Below are positions 6,258-7,024 of a stretch of DNA of 7,024 bases, one piece after another. A model generated the notes under the pieces. The model saw nothing but the letters and a program-made list of their open reading frames with translations, searched no databases and was not told the origin of the DNA. The first letter of the stretch is position 1. Each line of letters starts with the position of its first letter. Origin of the DNA: an uncultured Prevotella sp. (GTDB lineage: Bacteria; Bacteroidota; Bacteroidia; Bacteroidales; Bacteroidaceae); NCBI GenBank assembly GCA_900553965.1, contig USFX01000145.1:1-7024 (forward strand), read 5' to 3'. The translations under genes were made by a program, and so were the position numbers.

Positions 6258-6479
6258 ACTTCATCCGTATTGTCTCCTCCCCTGCAACACACCATGGCGA
6301 GGCCGTCATGTTTTTTCCTGTTTTTACGCCCGCGAGAGCACCCACTTTCTGAAATTTTTCCGCCTTGCTTTCAAATATCGCAAGCATGCGCGTATCAAAA
6401 ATCAGGGGTCGCCGTGACGATATTTTTACACATTTTCTAACTTCCTCATTCACAATTACATATAAACGGCGTCTGCTCT

Positions 6480-6618
6480 CCCTCCTCTTGGGGAGGGCCG
6501 GGGTGGGGCTCCATAAGGCCCTCCCGGCTCTGCCGTAAGGGCCCCGCGGCGTTGCAGCAAGCGCCCCGTTGCACTGCCGCAAGGCCGCCGTCGCAACCCA
6601 AGGAGGCCCTTACGGCAG
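6480..6618. repeat. GC-rich block with nested inverted repeats
   Basis: The block opens with a small hairpin (CCCTCC at 6480-6485 against GGAGGG at 6492-6497) in the 'CTCCTCTTGGGGAGGG' style common in Bacteroidota intergenic DNA. A perfect 14-bp inverted repeat follows: CTGCCGTAAGGGCC (6530-6543) and GGCCCTTACGGCAG (6605-6618). Between these arms GTTGC (6551-6555) can pair with GCAAC (6593-6597), suggesting one larger folded element. Composition differs sharply from the AT-rich flank at 6420-6470. It looks like a non-coding dispersed repeat or decayed mobile fragment; I cannot assign a family. Confidence 0.6.
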
Positions 6619-6677
6619 GAAAACAGCAGCATTTCAGGACAAAATCCGCGGTCACAAAAACGACGAAAATCATGCTC

Positions 6678-6784
6678 CGGAAAAGCCGTAAGACCCTCCC
6701 GACCATGCTGCACCGCCGGAAACCGTCAGAAGCCGGCCACGCGGCATGACCAAAGAGGCCTCCGCGGCTACGGAAAACCGTCAG
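6678..6784. repeat. Three short imperfect direct repeats CGGAAAA(G)CCGTMAG
   Basis: Copies are CGGAAAAGCCGTAAG (6678-6692), CGGAAACCGTCAG (6717-6729) and CGGAAAACCGTCAG (6771-6784), spaced 39 and 54 nt apart. The spacing is uneven and there are only three degenerate copies, so this is not a CRISPR. They may be remnants of the same GC-rich repeat block. Confidence 0.4.
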
Positions 6785-6853
6785 GAACACGCTAAAACGG
6801 AAATTTCTCCGGAGGCTGTTTTGTAAGGATAAAAGACGCCGTGACGCATAATT

Positions 6854-6896
6854 TCCTGAGATTTCCGCGCCGGCGACGTTGGTCTCAGGATTTTTT
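6854..6896 (+). terminator. Terminator-like nested inverted repeat upstream of the right-end gene
   Basis: TCCTGAGA (6854-6861) and TCTCAGGA (6883-6890) form a perfect 8-bp stem, followed by six T (6891-6896). The 21-nt loop holds the self-complementary CGCCGGCG (6868-6875), centred almost on the same point. It reads as a plus-strand intrinsic terminator, yet no plus-strand gene lies upstream in the window. It could instead be a protein-binding operator around the -33 region of the downstream promoter, or an attenuator. Confidence 0.5.
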
Positions 6897-6898
6897 CG

Positions 6899-6906
6899 TA
6901 TTTTTG
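6899..6906 (+). promoter_or_regulatory. Candidate -7 box for the right-end gene
   Basis: TATTTTTG fits the Bacteroidota TAnnTTTG -7 element and lies 6 nt before the ATG at 6913. The -33 element is poor: the nearest candidate, GTTG/TTGG at 6878-6882, leaves only about 16-17 nt of spacing. If used, transcription would begin within a few bases of the start codon. Confidence 0.5.
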
Positions 6907-6912
6907 CAAATT

Positions 6913-7024
6913 ATGAAAACACGGGAAAAATTCACAATCCGCTACCGCACATACGATTCGCCTCTCGGGAAGATGATTCTCGGCGAAAACGGAGGAAGGC
7001 TATGCCTTTCAGACTTTTTTACAT
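6913..7024 (+). CDS. Probable methylated-DNA--protein-cysteine methyltransferase, N-terminal fragment
   Basis: Only 37 codons are visible before the window edge. The stretch RYRTYDSPLGKMILGENGG (10-28), followed by LCLSDF, matches the N-terminal opening of Ogt-type O6-alkylguanine-DNA alkyltransferases, which commonly read Y-x-S-P-x-G followed by a short beta strand and a Gly turn. These proteins remove alkyl groups from guanine O6 by transferring them to their own cysteine. The diagnostic PCHRV active site would lie beyond the window, so the call rests on the N-terminus alone. The ATG at 6913 is chosen because it precedes the conserved segment; the next in-frame ATG (6973) would remove it. 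It is divergent from the leu operon and probably unrelated to it. Confidence 0.6.
   Translation, partial: MKTREKFTIRYRTYDSPLGKMILGENGGRLCLSDFFT

Larger units (their letters stand above)
6085..6853. other. Gene-free intergenic stretch between the leu promoter and the right-end gene
   Basis: About 770 nt with no ORF I can support on either strand. The ORFs of 65-114 codons here overlap one another on both strands, run through the repeats and show no recognisable domain. The left part (6085-6180) is AT-rich and next to the leu promoter. 6260-6470 shows nothing I can name. 6480-6850 is GC-rich and repeat-laden. The repeats are listed separately. Confidence 0.7.

Noticed and set aside
6678..6784. 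CRISPR-like array of short repeats
   Set aside because: Only three degenerate 13-15 nt copies with uneven spacing, and no cas genes nearby.
6256..6790. Overlapping minus-strand ORFs of 85-114 codons (and a 65-codon plus-strand ORF)
   Set aside because: They run through inverted and GC-rich repeats and overlap each other. The translated HPGPPQEEGE-type run is a typical product of non-coding Bacteroidota repeats.

Overview
The window is a biosynthetic operon from a member of the Bacteroidota, most likely order Bacteroidales and plausibly Prevotellaceae. The evidence is the promoter architecture (TTTG, then 20 nt, then TAnnTTTG), the gene order leuA-leuC-leuD-leuA-like-leuB, the close match of the proteins to Bacteroidales versions as I remember them, and the dispersed palindromic repeats in the intergenic DNA. 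The genus-level placement is a guess from memory.

Layout. All genes from 1 to 6022 lie on the minus strand, so the operon reads from right to left. A strong Bacteroidota-type promoter (6053-6084) starts a leader RNA of about 250 nt. That leader encodes a 26-residue peptide (5942-6022) loaded with Leu and Ile codons, followed by an intrinsic terminator (5881-5920) whose 5' arm can instead pair with the end of the leader ORF. Downstream come leuA (2-isopropylmalate synthase), leuC and leuD (isopropylmalate isomerase subunits), a second LeuA-family gene that I call cimA ((R)-citramalate synthase), and leuB (3-isopropylmalate dehydrogenase, cut by the left edge). A near-perfect 29-bp inverted repeat sits between cimA and leuB.

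How the genes work together. LeuA commits 2-oxoisovalerate to leucine. CimA condenses pyruvate with acetyl-CoA to citramalate. LeuCD and LeuB can process both products, giving 2-oxoisocaproate (leucine) and 2-oxobutyrate (threonine-independent isoleucine). The leader peptide carries both Leu and Ile control codons, which fits an operon serving both amino acids. The best candidate for a little-described system here is this attenuator together with the paired LeuA/CimA operon.

The right part (about 6085-6912) has no gene I can support. It holds a REP-like hairpin (6219-6257), a GC-rich block with nested inverted repeats (6480-6618), three short direct repeats (6678-6784) and a terminator-like hairpin (6854-6896). 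On the plus strand at the far right, the start of a probable O6-methylguanine-DNA methyltransferase gene (6913 onward) runs off the window, with a promoter box so close that its mRNA may be nearly leaderless.
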